This document shows, piece after piece, positions 30,495 through 41,948 of a stretch of DNA of 43,391 nucleotides (position 1 is its first letter; each line of letters begins with the position of its first letter). The translations under genes were made by a program, and so were the position numbers. The DNA is from Leucosporidium creatinivorum. Its lineage: Eukaryota > Basidiomycota > Microbotryomycetes > Leucosporidiales > Leucosporidiaceae. The DNA lies in NCBI GenBank assembly GCA_001600635.1, contig BCKL01000032.1:1-43391 (forward strand). The letters are read 5' to 3'. A model generated the notes under the pieces. It was given only the letters and a program-made list of their open reading frames with translations. It had not been told where the DNA came from and ran no database searches.

Positions 30495-33183
30495 CTAGCT
30501 CAGGGAAGCGCTCAAAGCGACTTTGGAGAACTCGACGGTCCTTGCGAGGAAGTTGGCGGGGGTGAGGCAAGTCTGCGGAGCATTAGCAAGCAAAGAGAGC
30601 GACCGGCTCGGCGAAGCATCGCCTCATCGCGAGCTTACCCAGCGGTAGAAGGCTTCATTGTCGGCGAAGACGGGAAGGGAGCTCGGAGTCCCATCGAGAG
30701 GAGCCAGCATGCGCTGTAGAAAGAAGGAGTGTATTAGCTTGGCCCAGCGACAGCGAGAAGGCTCGACTCACGCTCGGCAAGACCGAATTTTTGGCCCTGA
30801 GTGTGAGTCCCGCGGCAGCAGCGCTCTCCCTGATCTTGTTCGTCTCGACGTAATTCTCAAACTCGGCGCTCGAGTCGTAGTAAGCGTCGAGGACGTAGTT
30901 GAGCCACAGCGCCGTCGGATCGGCGCCGTCCGAGAGCTCCGAAGGCGCGGTCGTCAACTTGAGAGAGCGGTCAGCTAGCTAGCGCGCTGAGCAAGGAAGA
31001 GGCTCACTTTTCCCTCCTTGATGAGCCTCTCGACGACGCTGGGAACCTGTTGATCGAAGGAAGGCTCGCGGCAGGAGGTCGAGAGATTGCCAGCCTTGGC
31101 GAGCCACTCGGTCGCCGAGACGAGCATGGTCGCATGCTGGTTCTTGCTGCTGAGCCTAGGACCCCATAGGTTGACTACCGCCTTGCAGCCCGCCTCGTTG
31201 AGCCCTTCGATGTCGGAGAAGACGATACGGTCGAACGTCTGCTCGGCCGAGATGCCGTCTGGGGCGAGCTTGCCAGCGTCCATGCGCTCAGCGAGGCGAG
31301 AAGTCGTGCCACGGGAGAGGAAGAACGAGATCTTGAAGCGGCGAAGACGAGAGGCGAATTCCTCAAACTCGTCACGGATCTTGAAGTGGAGCATGCCGTA
31401 GAGATCGTTCTCGGGAACGCCATGAGCCTGTCCGCTGGCGAACACCTCGTCGATGCTGTAGAAGATGGCATATCAGCAACTCGTGTCCTTATTAGAGGTG
31501 TCGTTGGAGACATAGACTCACTCCCAAGCCTTCAACGGAGACGCCGTATCGCTCTGAAGCCACTGCCCCTCGCCATCGAAGAGGGAGCGACTGGGGTAGC
31601 TGAAGTAGCTGAAGTACGCCCCGAACGGCAGTACTAGTTCTTGAGTGATGAACTTCTCCTCGCAAAGGCGGTGGGAAGGCTTGAGGTGACTCCAGCGGAG
31701 CTCTCGGAGGTCGTGGTTGCCATCGAGCCTATTGGGCTGTGGCGTCAGCTTCTCCCGCTCTTTCGTCGCCTCGGGGACTCACATAGCCTCGTGGTGAGAT
31801 GCATGGCTCGTGTCAATGTCGTACTCGAGCATTGACATCAACGGTTCGACCAGGAAGTCGTATCCCGCGCGAGTCGTCGTGGCTGTAATGCTGCCTGCTG
31901 CCCCCATCTTGGTTGTCCAGGTGACCGTGTTACAATCCGATGGGGGCTTGGGCGCCATGTGCGTCTTTCCGACGGCTTTGAGCACGTGCTGCACCGAATC
32001 GCTAGTGAGGCTCTGCGAACGGAGAGGCGGTTAGTCCTGCTCGGCGATCGGAAGCAAGACCGCAAGACGTACGGACGAGTAGGAAGCATGGATCGCGTAA
32101 TCGGCTGCTTGTCTGCTGTCATCGCCGTGACTGAGGAGAAGGAGGAGCTGATGGTTACGAGCAGCGACTCGGGGCTCGGCGGCGTTGACGACGATCTTGA
32201 GGTGACCGCTGTAGTCCTCCGGAAGCGAATTGACGGTTTTGATCACGTTGCGAAGCTCGCCGGAGCCTAGCATATGTGGAGAAGCTTAGTAGAGCCTCGA
32301 GATCTCGAGGGAGTCGGCTTCGGCGCTGCACTTACCGGCAAAGAGCAGGGTCAAGTCCTCCTTGATATCGCTTCCCTCGTTTTGAGTAAGGTTGAGGACA
32401 TCCACAGCGGGAGAGTCGCCCCACCTGGTTGTAAACGTCAGTCAGCTCACGCGTGGAGCTCGGCGATGGCTCCTTCAGCTCACAAGCTTTTTCCGGAGCC
32501 AGCAGTTGTGCCACCTTGGGAGAAGTTTTTGACGGCCTCGAAATTCGGAATTCGATGCTCCTTGATCCAGTCGGGCGACCAGCTCGTACTCTGAAGAGGG
32601 GAGCGACAATCTGCGAGCACCGAGAAAGGGCTCGGTCAGACTTCGTCCGAAGCGCCGAGAGTGATGGAACTCACCGTGCTTGTGCTGACGCCAGTGAGCG
32701 CGCTGGCAAGTAGCTGTCGGTGCATCAGATCAATCTTACGCAAAGCGAGTCGAGCGGCGAAAGAGCCTTACCGGAGCTGTAGCGAAGGAGCTTGCACCCC
32801 GAGCAGGTTTGAGTGCCCGCCTTGAGGCATTCCCACTGCTGGTCATGGTCGACATTGGCGCAGGAGATGAAGAGGTGAATGTGAGTGCCAGGTCGGTACA
32901 TCGCCTTGTCCTCGACGTTGATGAAAGCTCGGTAGGCGTCGACGAGCTCGGGCTCGCTCCTCGTCGCCTGCAAGATGACCTCTCGACACTCGCCGAGCAA
33001 GCGCATCTGCATCATGCCCGTATCTTCTCCGGTGGCCGCTGCCATCTGCTTCAGGGCTTGAAACGACGGAACCGCGGCGATGCTCCACGAGTGAATGGCG
33101 TCGACCTTCTCCTCCTGCGTCGAGAGTCCAGCGAGCAGAGCCGTGAGCTCCTCAACATCTTCTCGTAAAGCCGGAGCGTCCAT
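30495..33183 (-). CDS. MYND-type zinc-finger protein with DUF4470-like domain
   Basis: Eleven exons (33183-32772, 32713-32675, 32610-32484, 32424-32336, 32266-32073, 32012-31783, 31728-31522, 31455-31008, 30957-30772, 30713-30639, 30572-30495) join to 694 residues. A MYND-like finger lies at about residues 110-155 (CANV..., TCSGC, then TCQRAHWRQHKHDC). The cysteine of the usual YCS step reads Ser here (RYSSATCQ), so one zinc ligand may be missing. Next come WGDSPAVDVLNL and FAGSGELRNVIKTV, matching the DUF4470 style (glycine-rich turn followed by arginine), and a long helical C-terminal half seen in fungal MYND/DUF4470 proteins. These are thought to be protein-binding factors; no reaction is established. 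Start at 33183 gives MDAPALRED with no upstream frame competition. Confidence 0.85.
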
Positions 33184-34087
33184 GGATGTAGCTGGCGGTT
33201 GCTTTGATGTGGGACGAGGATGTGGGAAGAGGAAAAGCGTCCGTTCGATGTGCAGCGCTTCTCTCGGCTCGTGCCCGATGAGCGACTAAAGCTTGGCTAT
33301 AAGGCTACAGCTCGGCGGAAAAGAAGATCCCTGCCGAAATCTCAGAGATATCGACGTGGTCCTCAATTTCCGAAGGGTGTAGCTCGCTCGCAAGGCCAGC
33401 TCGGCGATGAGCTCGGCGATGGAAACCCGGAAGAGAGGCCGTCCTCTCACCATGTTTCGAGGTCGGATCTCGCTGAGAGGGCACTGGGAGCTTCACAGAG
33501 GGCAATACTGTTCACGACACATCCGCCCCCCAACGGTGCAGCATCGAGCTCACTCGGCGCTCTGGACTTCGGGGAAGGCCAGCTCAAGGCCAGGGAGACC
33601 ACGCAGACCCAAAACAAGAGCTCCTCGGTTCGAGCTGTAATGAACTCCACCTGTGAACCCCAGCAAGCCCTTCGAATGACCGGAGAGCGGAACTTTGCCG
33701 CCAAGCTGGCGACCGAGTACGCGGCGCGCATCGACTTGGACGAGTGAAACTCAGCTTCAAGGAAGGGCGAGTGGCAGAGCAGTAGGCAGGAATGAGCTAC
33801 ACGACTCGGGATGTGCTTGAGAGTAGAGTAGGACCGGGGACGAAGCGAGATCAAGCTCGGCGGAGAGACGCTGCGAAGGGAAGCGAGCAGGTGGGCGAAA
33901 GGTGGAAGCGGCAGGGCGGTGAGTACAAGGGAAGCAAAGAGTTGTTCAAGACTTGCACCGAACAAGAACGGCTCGAACAAGCAGCGCCAGCCCAGCGCCG
34001 ACACCTCCTGGCCTCAAGTCCCTCGCGTGCCCAGCTTGCTCGGCTTTCTCCCTTTGACCACATCGTCACCAGCTCACCTCGACTACC
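33184..34087. promoter_or_regulatory. Long divergent intergenic region
   Basis: This region lies between the MYND gene (minus) and Ncs1 (plus). A plus-strand frame without stops runs from 33220 to 33747, and a ctataagg sequence lies at about 33297. The right part likely includes the Ncs1 5' leader. A short possible CDS is listed separately. Confidence 0.4.
33640..33747 (+). CDS. Possible small or partial protein, unrecognised
   Basis: The end of a stop-free frame reads MNSTCEPQQALRMTGERNFA and then a short acidic end (IDLDE). Its balanced composition differs from the arginine-rich shadows seen elsewhere, and the frame stays open upstream to 33220, so it could be the last exon of a small gene. 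I found no convincing upstream exon, domain or homologue. Low confidence; it may be chance. Confidence 0.2.
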   Translation: MNSTCEPQQALRMTGERNFAAKLATEYAARIDLDE

Positions 34088-35460
34088 ATGGTGCGCTACA
34101 TCTCAAAGCTCTCTCGCAGTGCAGCACATCGGCGAGCACTTCGCCCTCGACCTCTCACTGACCCCCTTCTCATCGCGTGTGCTCTGGGTTTCGCTTCCAA
34201 CAGGGAAAATCACAGAGCAAGCTATCGCCCGAGGACCTCCAGGATCTCCAGAAGAACACCTACTGTCAGTCTTGCTTCCCTACAGTCGACGCATGACTGG
34301 AAGCATCGCACACCGAGGGACGGGAAGCAGCGAGGTGGGGGGTCGCCGCGTAGTGGCTGAGCGGGTCTCAGGGTCCCGGAGGAGAGCAGACGAGGTGGTA
34401 TCAAGCTACAGGACACGAGGGCTGTCGACGGAGCATGCCTACACCACCTGAAGAAGAGCACGAGCTGACGAACGTCTCGCGCTTCCTCTCCTCCGCACAG
34501 TCGACAAGAAGGAGCTTCAACAGTGGTACAAGGGCTTCGTCAAGGATTGCCCTTCAGGTGTACTCAACCAGGAGGAGTTTGCTCGCATCTACAAGCAGGT
34601 GAGTCGCGCCCACGAGACCTCGGCCTGTGACGGGGGGGTATTGACCCCGCGCTCCGTCTCTGCAGTTCTTCCCCTTTGGTAACCCCAAAGCCTTTGCCGA
34701 GCATGTTTTTAAGGTCTTTGGTGAGTCCACCATGCTTCCCTCAACAGCTGAATCGCCCTGCTTGAACCTGGAGAGCTGACGGTCACTGCGCACCTCGCAA
34801 CTAGACAAGAACGGCAACGGCACGATCGACTTCAGGGAGTTCATTGGCGCTCTCAGCATCACCAGTCGTGGAAAGCTCGACGAGAAGCTGCAGTGTACGT
34901 TGTTGGTGCTTCAGAGCCGAGTAGCGGGATTCGAAGACTGACGCCTGCCTTCACGCCTCGCAGGGGCATTCCAGCTGTACGACATCGACAAGGACGGTTT
35001 GATCACCTACGACGAGATGCTCAAGATTGTTCAGAGTATCTACGACATGACCGGTTCGTTACTTCCGCCGTCTCGTCGGCCGCCGAGCTCTCCTGACCTC
35101 CATCCCTTTCGCAGGCGAGATGGTCAAGCTGCCCGCCGACGAGGATACGGCACAGAAGGTGAGCTGAAAGCTACTCGCTATGTTTCGGGGACCTTCACTA
35201 ACATCGTCCTCTGCAGCGCGTGGACAAGATCTTCGCTCTCATGGACCTCAACCACGACCATCAGCGTTCGTTGCCTCTTTGCTCGTCTCGTTATACGTTC
35301 GCTGACCTTTTTCGCCCACAGTGACTTTTGAGGAGTTTAAGGAGGGATCGAAGAAGGACCCAACAATCGTCCAGGTTCGTCGTCTCCTCGCTCGGCGATG
35401 TCGCCCCCGCTCACTCCTTCTCCCCTACAGGCCCTCTCCCTTTACGATGGACTCGTCTAA
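34088..35460 (+). CDS. NCS1: Neuronal calcium sensor / frequenin-like EF-hand protein
   Basis: Ten exons encode 190 residues, the usual frequenin length: 34088-34090, 34204-34264, 34501-34598, 34666-34720, 34805-34894, 34964-35053, 35115-35158, 35217-35265, 35322-35374, 35431-35460. The first coding exon is ATG alone, spliced to GGAAAATCA, giving [13 protein letters not shown] with the N-myristoylation glycine at position 2. The first EF-hand is degenerate (KDCPSG, Cys-Pro as in the family). Three good calcium loops follow: [24 protein letters not shown] and DLNHDHQLTFEE. Family members bind membranes through a myristoyl switch and activate phosphatidylinositol 4-kinase (Frq1-Pik1 in yeast). 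The gene ends LSLYDGLV, matching relatives. Three introns use a GTTCGT donor. Confidence 0.96.
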
Positions 35461-35884
35461 GCGTACTACAAAACCACCAGATATCACCCCTTCTCGCTTT
35501 CGAGCGACACTGTACCACTATCACCCCATCTCGTCTCTCCCAGTCCCTTCGTTCCTCTGTCTCTCCACAGGAAGGAGGGCCAGGGTCTTCTTCTCGCACA
35601 CTTCCGTAGTTGGTGGGAATAGCAAGCAATGCAGCGTTTCGCACGCTCTGTGGTCGCCGATGAGAGGTTGAGAAGTAGGCTGGAAAGAGGCGAGGAGAAT
35701 CAAAAGCCGAGATCACAAGCCTCTCGCTTCGGGCCCCTCAAAGGACTTGCAAAGTGGTATGATTCATTGCTCCACGAGCAAAGGATATCTGTAACGAGTG
35801 TAACAAAACCTGCACGACGATACGAACTCGGCCGTCTCCTGCTTAGGGAGCCTGCTCTCCTCCCCTTCACTCTAATAGAGAGAC
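35461..35884. other. Convergent intergenic spacer
   Basis: This region holds the facing 3' UTRs of Ncs1 (plus) and the dynein light intermediate chain (minus). No coding potential was found. Confidence 0.5.
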
Positions 35885-38350
35885 TCAGATCCCTCCGCCA
35901 CCGCTCTGCTGCGAGCCACTCCGACTTCCCATCCCCGGTGCGCGAGTCGACTGTCCCAGCGTGGGCGAAACGCCCGAAGTCGAGCTCGGCGGCCGAGCAG
36001 AGCCAGCGCCCGCTGCGCCTGAGCCTGAGCTTGCTGATGGGGTGTTGCCGCGAGCTGTTTGGGATAAAGGGTCAGCGTGAAGTTCTGCTGATAAGAGGCA
36101 GACGTAAACGCACCGGCCAGCAGTCCCTGGAAGAAGTTGTGCAGGATCTCGTTCTGCCCGGGTCCGCCTGGGGTGCCGGGGGCGGTCGATGATGCTCCGG
36201 GGGTGAAGGGGAGGTTGGGAGAGGTGCTGTTGGAGCCTGGGTTGCCAGGAGTGGAGAAGGGAAGGCTCGGCGAAGTGGTCCGAGCTGATTGGGTCGAGTC
36301 CTGTCGGCGAGGAAGTGGGTGAGCATTAGAAGACGACGGGAGAAAGCTCCAGACGTACCTTGCGAGACATTATCGAAGCTCGCCTCGCCGCTGTAGGGTC
36401 CTCGAGCTCCCTCTCCTTCTCTCGATCCCGACCGAGCGCCTTCTCGACGTTGGGCAGGTTCAATCCTCCACTCGCCATGGGGCCAACTAGCGACGGTGGG
36501 AAGCCTCCAATGCTAGAGCCCGACTCTGCCGTACCGCCGGCGCTAGGGTTCGGCCGGAAGGCGGCTCGAGGGTCGCTCGCGCGCTCCTTCTGAATCGTCT
36601 CGAGGTGGATTTTGAGGAAGGACTGCTCGTCCTCAGCTTTGACGACACCGTCTTCCGCAAGAGGCTTTGCAGGATGTGGCGAGTCAGCGGTGAAAGCGAT
36701 CGGAAGAGCGGGAACACGACTCACCTGTCGGTCCTGCTCCTCATTCGGCAGCATCTGCTCGAACTGCAGCAGCGCGCCCACGACCGGCCTCCCCTCCTCA
36801 TCCAGCCTCGGCTCATGTTCCGCAATCTCCTGGTCCGCCAACCTATCCCTCTCCACCTCCAAATCGCTCTCCCACCCCTTCGCCAACCCCTCAGCATCAA
36901 ATCGCTCCTTATGAATCTTGATCTTGCCCCAGCTGTCCCATCCAGCGGGGACGACAAAGTCTTCTCGGTCGACGACGTTGGCGCGGTAAGGGAAGGGGAA
37001 GGAGCGGGAGGAAGTTGGTGGGGCGGCGCTGGCGGGAGCGGCGGGTGCGGAGGTGGTTGCGATGGATGAGGGCTGGGAGAAGAGGCGGTGGAGGATGTAG
37101 GAGCGAAGTTTGGCGAAGGAGGTGGGTTGGGTGTGGGAGGTGAAGAAGACGGCGGCACCATCTGGAGAGCCGAGCGAGGTCAGTGTACGGAGAGGGATCG
37201 CCGAGCAGGGCAGAGAGCGTACACCGCAGAGCGATAGTCCGCAAGCATTGCTGTACGAAGTCGTACTGCTCCTCCTTGAACTGGTTGTCCCGTTCGAGGG
37301 TATCGAGGTGGTCCGCCTGCGAATCGGAGAAGGGTCAGCAAAGCCCTCGGTCGGCGTTGCGAGCAGCGAACGCACCTTGGTGCAGACGAAGACGAGTCCC
37401 AGTCCGAGATTATCGGTGAGGACTCCAGGCTCGAGTGGTCCATCGAGGTCGGCGAGTTGCGAAGCGCTGGGTCCTGCTGCTGACGCTGCTGAGGCCGCCG
37501 AGGGTGGTTCGACGTAGGCCTTCAGGTGCGCTTCCACTGTCCAAGCGAGCAGCATCAGCTTCCATATGCGCGGCAGTTCGGTAACAGGTAGCACTCACGC
37601 CTCTCTCGTCCCTCCTGACCCTCCCAGCCCTCGCCGATACCGCCTTTCGCGTTGACCTGAGCGTCGAGGACAGCGATCCACGCCCTCAAGTCCCGTAGGA
37701 ACTGCCATGGCCGCTCCCAGTCAAGTACTACGACTACTAATGAGTCGAGCAGTGTTGAGCGTGAGAGGGCGAGCGAGAGCAGCGAGGGGTACGGAGGAGA
37801 GGGGGACGGGAGCTGGTAGACGCCTAGTCGAGCCAGCGTTTCTGTAGCGCTTGGATGTGAGCCATCGCGGATAGAGAAGATCTCAGAGACAGCGCACCTT
37901 CATCCGCTTCATCCCCTACGTCCAACACCGTGTAGCTCAGTCCCAAGTCCAGCACGTCGCCCGGCGCGTTGCCCTGTCCAGCGTTTCCCTCCGCTTCTCT
38001 TGCTGGTGGCTCGCCTGTACGAGAAGCCAGCCGCGAGATGAGCGTAGACTTGCCCGAGTTGTGTCCTCCTACATCGCCCCGAATGCAACAGCGTCAGCTC
38101 GAGCGCTCACTAAACACCTCGAGAACAACGCGTTTCTCTGCTTCTGAGAGCGTCAGGTGGAGCAGTACAGAGCTCGAGACCTACCTAATACGATGCAATT
38201 CTTGGTGGTAACGCCCCTCGAGCCCGAGACGCTGTCGAGAATCGAGCTCCAGAGATCCGTCTGCCCGTCCTCTCCTCCTGCTGTTGCGCCAGCTCTTGTC
38301 GGTGCGGCCCCACTGGTAGGCGATGTAGGCGATGTCAGTAGAGCCTCCAT
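35885..38350 (-). CDS. Dynein light intermediate chain
   Basis: Nine exons (38350-38185, 38068-37898, 37841-37599, 37536-37376, 37316-37223, 37161-36725, 36664-36359, 36300-36114, 36054-35885) encode 644 residues. The N-terminus has DLWSSILDSV and KNCIVLG leading to a P-loop GGHNSGKST, then the Ras-like LIC domain (LDWERPWQFLRDLRAWI, NLGLGLVFVCTK, LRTIALRYGAAVFFTSH). The C-terminal half is Ser/Pro-rich and disordered except for ILHNFFQGLLA, which matches helix 1 of metazoan LIC1, the segment that docks cargo adaptors. The protein links cytoplasmic dynein heavy chain to cargo. The gene lies in tandem with the PCI-domain gene, whose stop is 172 bp upstream of this start. Confidence 0.94.
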
Positions 38351-38522
38351 TTCTCGTACGAATGCGCTGGCGGTGAGACGAGAGTGCGAGGTGAGATCAA
38401 GGGAGAGGGAAAGGGAGCTTGGGCGCCAGCTTCGGGGTCAGAGCGTCACGAAGTTGAGGTCGAGCAGAAGCTCGCTTGCAGCCCTGCTGGATGATCCTAT
38501 AAATCCCCTCATTAAGTCATTG

Positions 38523-40581
38523 CTATGCTGCTGCTACGCCAGGCGGCACCTTCGCCCTCTCGGTCTGCTCCCTCGTCTCCCTCTCCTTGCGCGCCGCTTC
38601 TCCTCGATCCCGGAATGGTGCTGCCCAGGGGAAGGGCGTTTGCTTCGACAGGACGACCATTTGGTGCTGGTGCGAGATGTAGCCGCGGAGATTGCCCTGA
38701 AGAGACGGATCGGAGAAAGGGAGATATCAGCTCGGCGCTCGGGTGGGCGGACGATAGCGGCTCACCTTGTAGATCATGTTGGCCAGCACACACTCCATCT
38801 CTTCACTGTCCATATCGATGCCAGCTCCGACGGTGTAGTATCGCTTGAACGTATCGACCGAGAGTCGTGCTGGCTTGCCTTCGAGGATCCAGCTGCTCGG
38901 CGATGAAGGAAGCAAGTCGTCAGCTGTCTATCGCGAGACCACTTCGCCGCTGTATCGCGCGTAGAACCCCCGCTACACAGCATAGCGAAACCGAGAACTC
39001 ACGTCTTCTTCAACAACGCCCTCACAGCCCCCTCCCTCGCCCTCTCGACAATCAAATAAGTGCCCCTCTCCATCAACCTCTTCTCCGCTGCATGCAGCTG
39101 CCTATCGTACAGTCCCACGTCGCCCGATTTGTACGCCGCGATGAAGGGCGTGTAGATGGCGCTCAAGCGCTCGGACTTGCGGAGGGTCTTTTTGGATGGG
39201 AGGACACCGCGGAGGAGTAGGACGGGGATGAGGTAGTCGAGGATAAGTCTGTGGTGTGAGGAAGCAGGGAGAAGGGTCAGCAGTGGCGGAAAGCACCGGC
39301 GAGAGCGGAGGGGAACGGACTCGATGTTCCGGCGAGCCTTTGCATGGCACAACGACAGAGCCAAACAGAACTGCTTCTCGGCTTCTGTGTAGTCTTCTCG
39401 TAGGAATGCAAAGACGCCCATGTAGTAGAGGTAGGAGACCTGGAGTGGTAGCAGAGTCAGCTCAGCTCGGTGCCGATGGTTCGAGCAAGGTCGAAGAACT
39501 CACTCGATGAGCGACAGGGTAGGCGCCGAATGGTGCCAGATCTGCTGCGCCGATACCCTTGATCAAGTTCTTGCAGAGCGCGGTTGATTTGAGCTGTAGA
39601 GGGGCCGGCAGTCAGCCTCCGCTCTCTTCAGAGAAGGCAGGAGAGTCAGCGCACCTTGAAGTAGACCTTGAAGAGCAGCACGGCCATGTAGTAAGTGCCC
39701 ATCTTCCTCGACGTGGTGTTGTTGGATCCTCTGAGCGATCACAATCAGTCAGCGTCATTGCCAGCGAGAAGCGAGAACGCCGAGTACTCACCGGTCGTTC
39801 AAGCAAGCCGAGAAGCACTTCTGCATGATCCTGGAAGCGTCTTCGAGGTCGACTGGCTTCTCCCTCCGCATCACGTGTTGTCCGTCGGCCTTTAGAGCGT
39901 TGTGCGTGAGCGTCAAGTCTAGAGAGGAGACAGCGCCGAGACTCACGAGCATCGCAATCCGCTTCAGATCCTGACAGACTTGATACAGCACCGGCAACGC
40001 CCATCCTGTCGGTGTGGTCGTGTTCATCATCCATCGATACAGGGCGCTGCGAGAGGTCAGCGAGACGTCAGCTTCGATCTCCTCCACCGAGCAGCGAGAA
40101 GGAGCCTACTTGACGAGCTCCTGCTGCATCTTGGACGCCTTCATCGCATCTCCTCCAGGTCGAGGTCGTTGTGTCATGGGATCTGGTCGGTAGTCCTTCG
40201 GAAGAGCAACGTTAGCGGCGAGTGGACGGCAGAAGCGAAGCGCCAACTCACGTTCAAAGCGACGACAGCCTTGGTATGCAGCGTCGCGATCTCTCCCCAG
40301 CCGTTCCCATTCCTCAGTCGCTTGCTGTAGACACCTTCGAAATCCGGCCGCTCCTGTGTAGCGAAGGGAAGCTTGTTAGCTCTCCCACAGCTCTTTTGTC
40401 CTTTAGCAAAGCACAGGCGACTCACATTCTCGGGATACTTGTCATTCGGAGCTAGCCCTTGGAAAAGGGAGACGACATGGCCGTGAGAGAGGTCGAGCAG
40501 CTGAGCGAGGGTGTCGCCGGCTTGCTGCTTGACGGAGACGTCGAGCTGATGCGCGAAAGTTGCAGCGGTGAGTGGTGCCAT
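38523..40581 (-). CDS. PCI-domain protein, Csn12/Thp1 (PCID2) family
   Basis: Eleven exons (40581-40426, 40353-40252, 40195-40110, 40046-39947, 39889-39792, 39730-39655, 39593-39504, 39439-39321, 39248-39003, 38892-38766, 38696-38523) encode 457 residues. Recognisable blocks are VYFKLKSTALCKNLIKGI, VSYLYYMGVFAFLREDYTEA, LILDYLIPVLLLRGVLPSK and GNLRGYISHQHQMVVLSK at the winged-helix end of the PCI domain. This family contains Csn12 and the TREX-2 subunit Thp1/PCID2, which works in mRNA export at nuclear pores; the sequence alone does not decide between them. The tail ends with charged heptads and AAA. The start at 40581 (MAPLTAATFAHQL) faces the Nudix gene across 340 bp. Confidence 0.92.
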
Positions 40582-40921
40582 GGTATAGGGAAGGTGGTGC
40601 TGTTTCTGTGCTTGAGACGTGTGTCCTGCTCGTAGATGACACTGCTGAGCAGGGACGGCGAGAGCTGGTTCGAAGAGGTGGGAGTCGACGCGAGACTTGA
40701 GATTCAGGGCAAAGGAGAGAGCGTTGGATGGGCTGAAGGTCGGTAGAGTGCCTCTGAGCCACTCTTCTGGCTCTGTAGGGTGTCGAGCAAGAAGCGACGA
40801 GGAAAGCAGGAGGGCAACGTCGAACTCGAATCGCTTCGCTGCTCTTATGCTCCCGCCATTCACTCGTTGAAGATCGCCTCGGCAACTCTATACACCAAAC
40901 TTGCTCCTACAACCCTACAAG
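40582..40921. promoter_or_regulatory. Divergent promoter, PCI and Nudix genes
   Basis: The region separates the two initiation codons. No further exon or clear TATA box is evident. Confidence 0.45.
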
Positions 40922-41475
40922 ATGCCCTCCCCTCGTCAAGTCGCCGTCTCGTTTATCGTCCTCTCCGACGGGCTCCACTCTACTCCTTCCTTCCTCGTCG
41001 TCTCGTCACGCAAGCACTTGGATCCCCTCAAGTGGGTGCTACCGAAAGGTGGAATTGAAGATGGGGAATCAGCGGAAGAGGCAGCAGCACGGGAAGCTTG
41101 GGAAGAAGGTGAGTGCTCACTTCCTCTTCTCTTCCTCGCCGAGTCCTGGCTGACTTGTTCAATTCGACAGCCGGACTGATCCAAGGACAAGGCCTACACC
41201 TCACCCATCTCACCGCCCTCCCCGACGCCAAGCCCCACTCCAAATCCCCCTCCGCCGACTCCTTCTCCCCCTCCTTCATCCCTTCAACGACCTATTCCTT
41301 TGAGCTGTTCACCATCTCTTCCACCGAAGCACTAGCAGCAGAGTGGCCCGAGAAGGAGGAGCGGCAGCGCAAGTGGGTGGAAGGGTGGGAGGAGCTCGAG
41401 AAGGTCATTTGCTGGGGACGGAGGGAGGCGGTCATGAAGAAGGCGATTGAGGAGGCGAAGCAGAGGTTGGGTTGA
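40922..41475 (+). CDS. Nudix hydrolase, diphosphoinositol-polyphosphate phosphohydrolase-like
   Basis: Two exons (40922-41108, 41171-41475) encode 163 residues. The Nudix box is complete once spliced: it begins GGIEDGESAEEAAAREAWEE and ends with AG from exon 2, satisfying G-x5-E-x7-R-E-U-x-E-E-x-G, with the glutamates binding metal. The preceding SFIVLSDG and KWVLPKGG resemble the yeast Ddp1 / fission yeast Aps1 group, which cleave diphosphoinositol polyphosphates and diadenosine polyphosphates. Substrate assignment is by resemblance only. The intron lies inside the catalytic motif. The gene is convergent with the monooxygenase on the right. Confidence 0.94.
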
Positions 41476-41873
41476 ACGTTGATGGGTAGATGGATATGGT
41501 GGTGAAGCCATCCACTGTTGTTGGTACTCTTGGAGCTTGGGGGTGAAGAGAGGACTCCGACAAGCCGCTTCGGCGTTGAGTGGTTCGGGAGAGGGCAGTC
41601 GGTGTCGACTACTTGCTGAAGGGTGGAGAGTACAGCTCAGTGAGTCGGTGCAGCTCAATGCAATACTTGGCGGCATGAGCGAGTAGCAGGGTATCTCAGA
41701 GGTCGCCTCGTCGCCGAAGCCGAGTCTGTCCTTTCGCCGAGGTCTTTCGAGCCGCTCGCTGTGCAGCTCAGATCTGCGAGGAGAATAATAGGGAAAGGTT
41801 GGCTACTGCTTGCAGCCCTTTTTGCGCCCTTTGCACTCTACTGCAGCCCCACAAAGCAACGCCGAAGCGCTCC
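41476..41873. other. Convergent intergenic spacer with duplicated 3' UTR
   Basis: This region contains the 3' flanks of the Nudix gene (plus) and the monooxygenase (minus). The part 41783-41873 is the 3' UTR that is also found after the relic at 27262-27350. No coding potential was found elsewhere. Confidence 0.5.
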
Positions 41874-41948
41874 TCACTTCTTCTCCTTGCCCTCGTTCTC
41901 CGGGATCCACTTGAACTGGTGACCGTAGTGAGTAGGGTCAAGGTGAGG
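41783..41948 (-). repeat. Source-like copy of the duplicated monooxygenase 3' end
   Basis: The final codons and 3' UTR of the monooxygenase gene match 27187-27350 in inverted orientation with roughly four bases in five identical by eye, including shared cgcttcggcg, gggctgcagt and aaagggctgcaag blocks. The pair is about 14.4 kb apart. Confidence 0.85.

Noticed and set aside
34921-34960. GATTCGA-containing stretch resembling a tRNA T-loop
   Set aside because: No acceptor or anticodon stem can be drawn around it, and it lies inside an Ncs1 intron.
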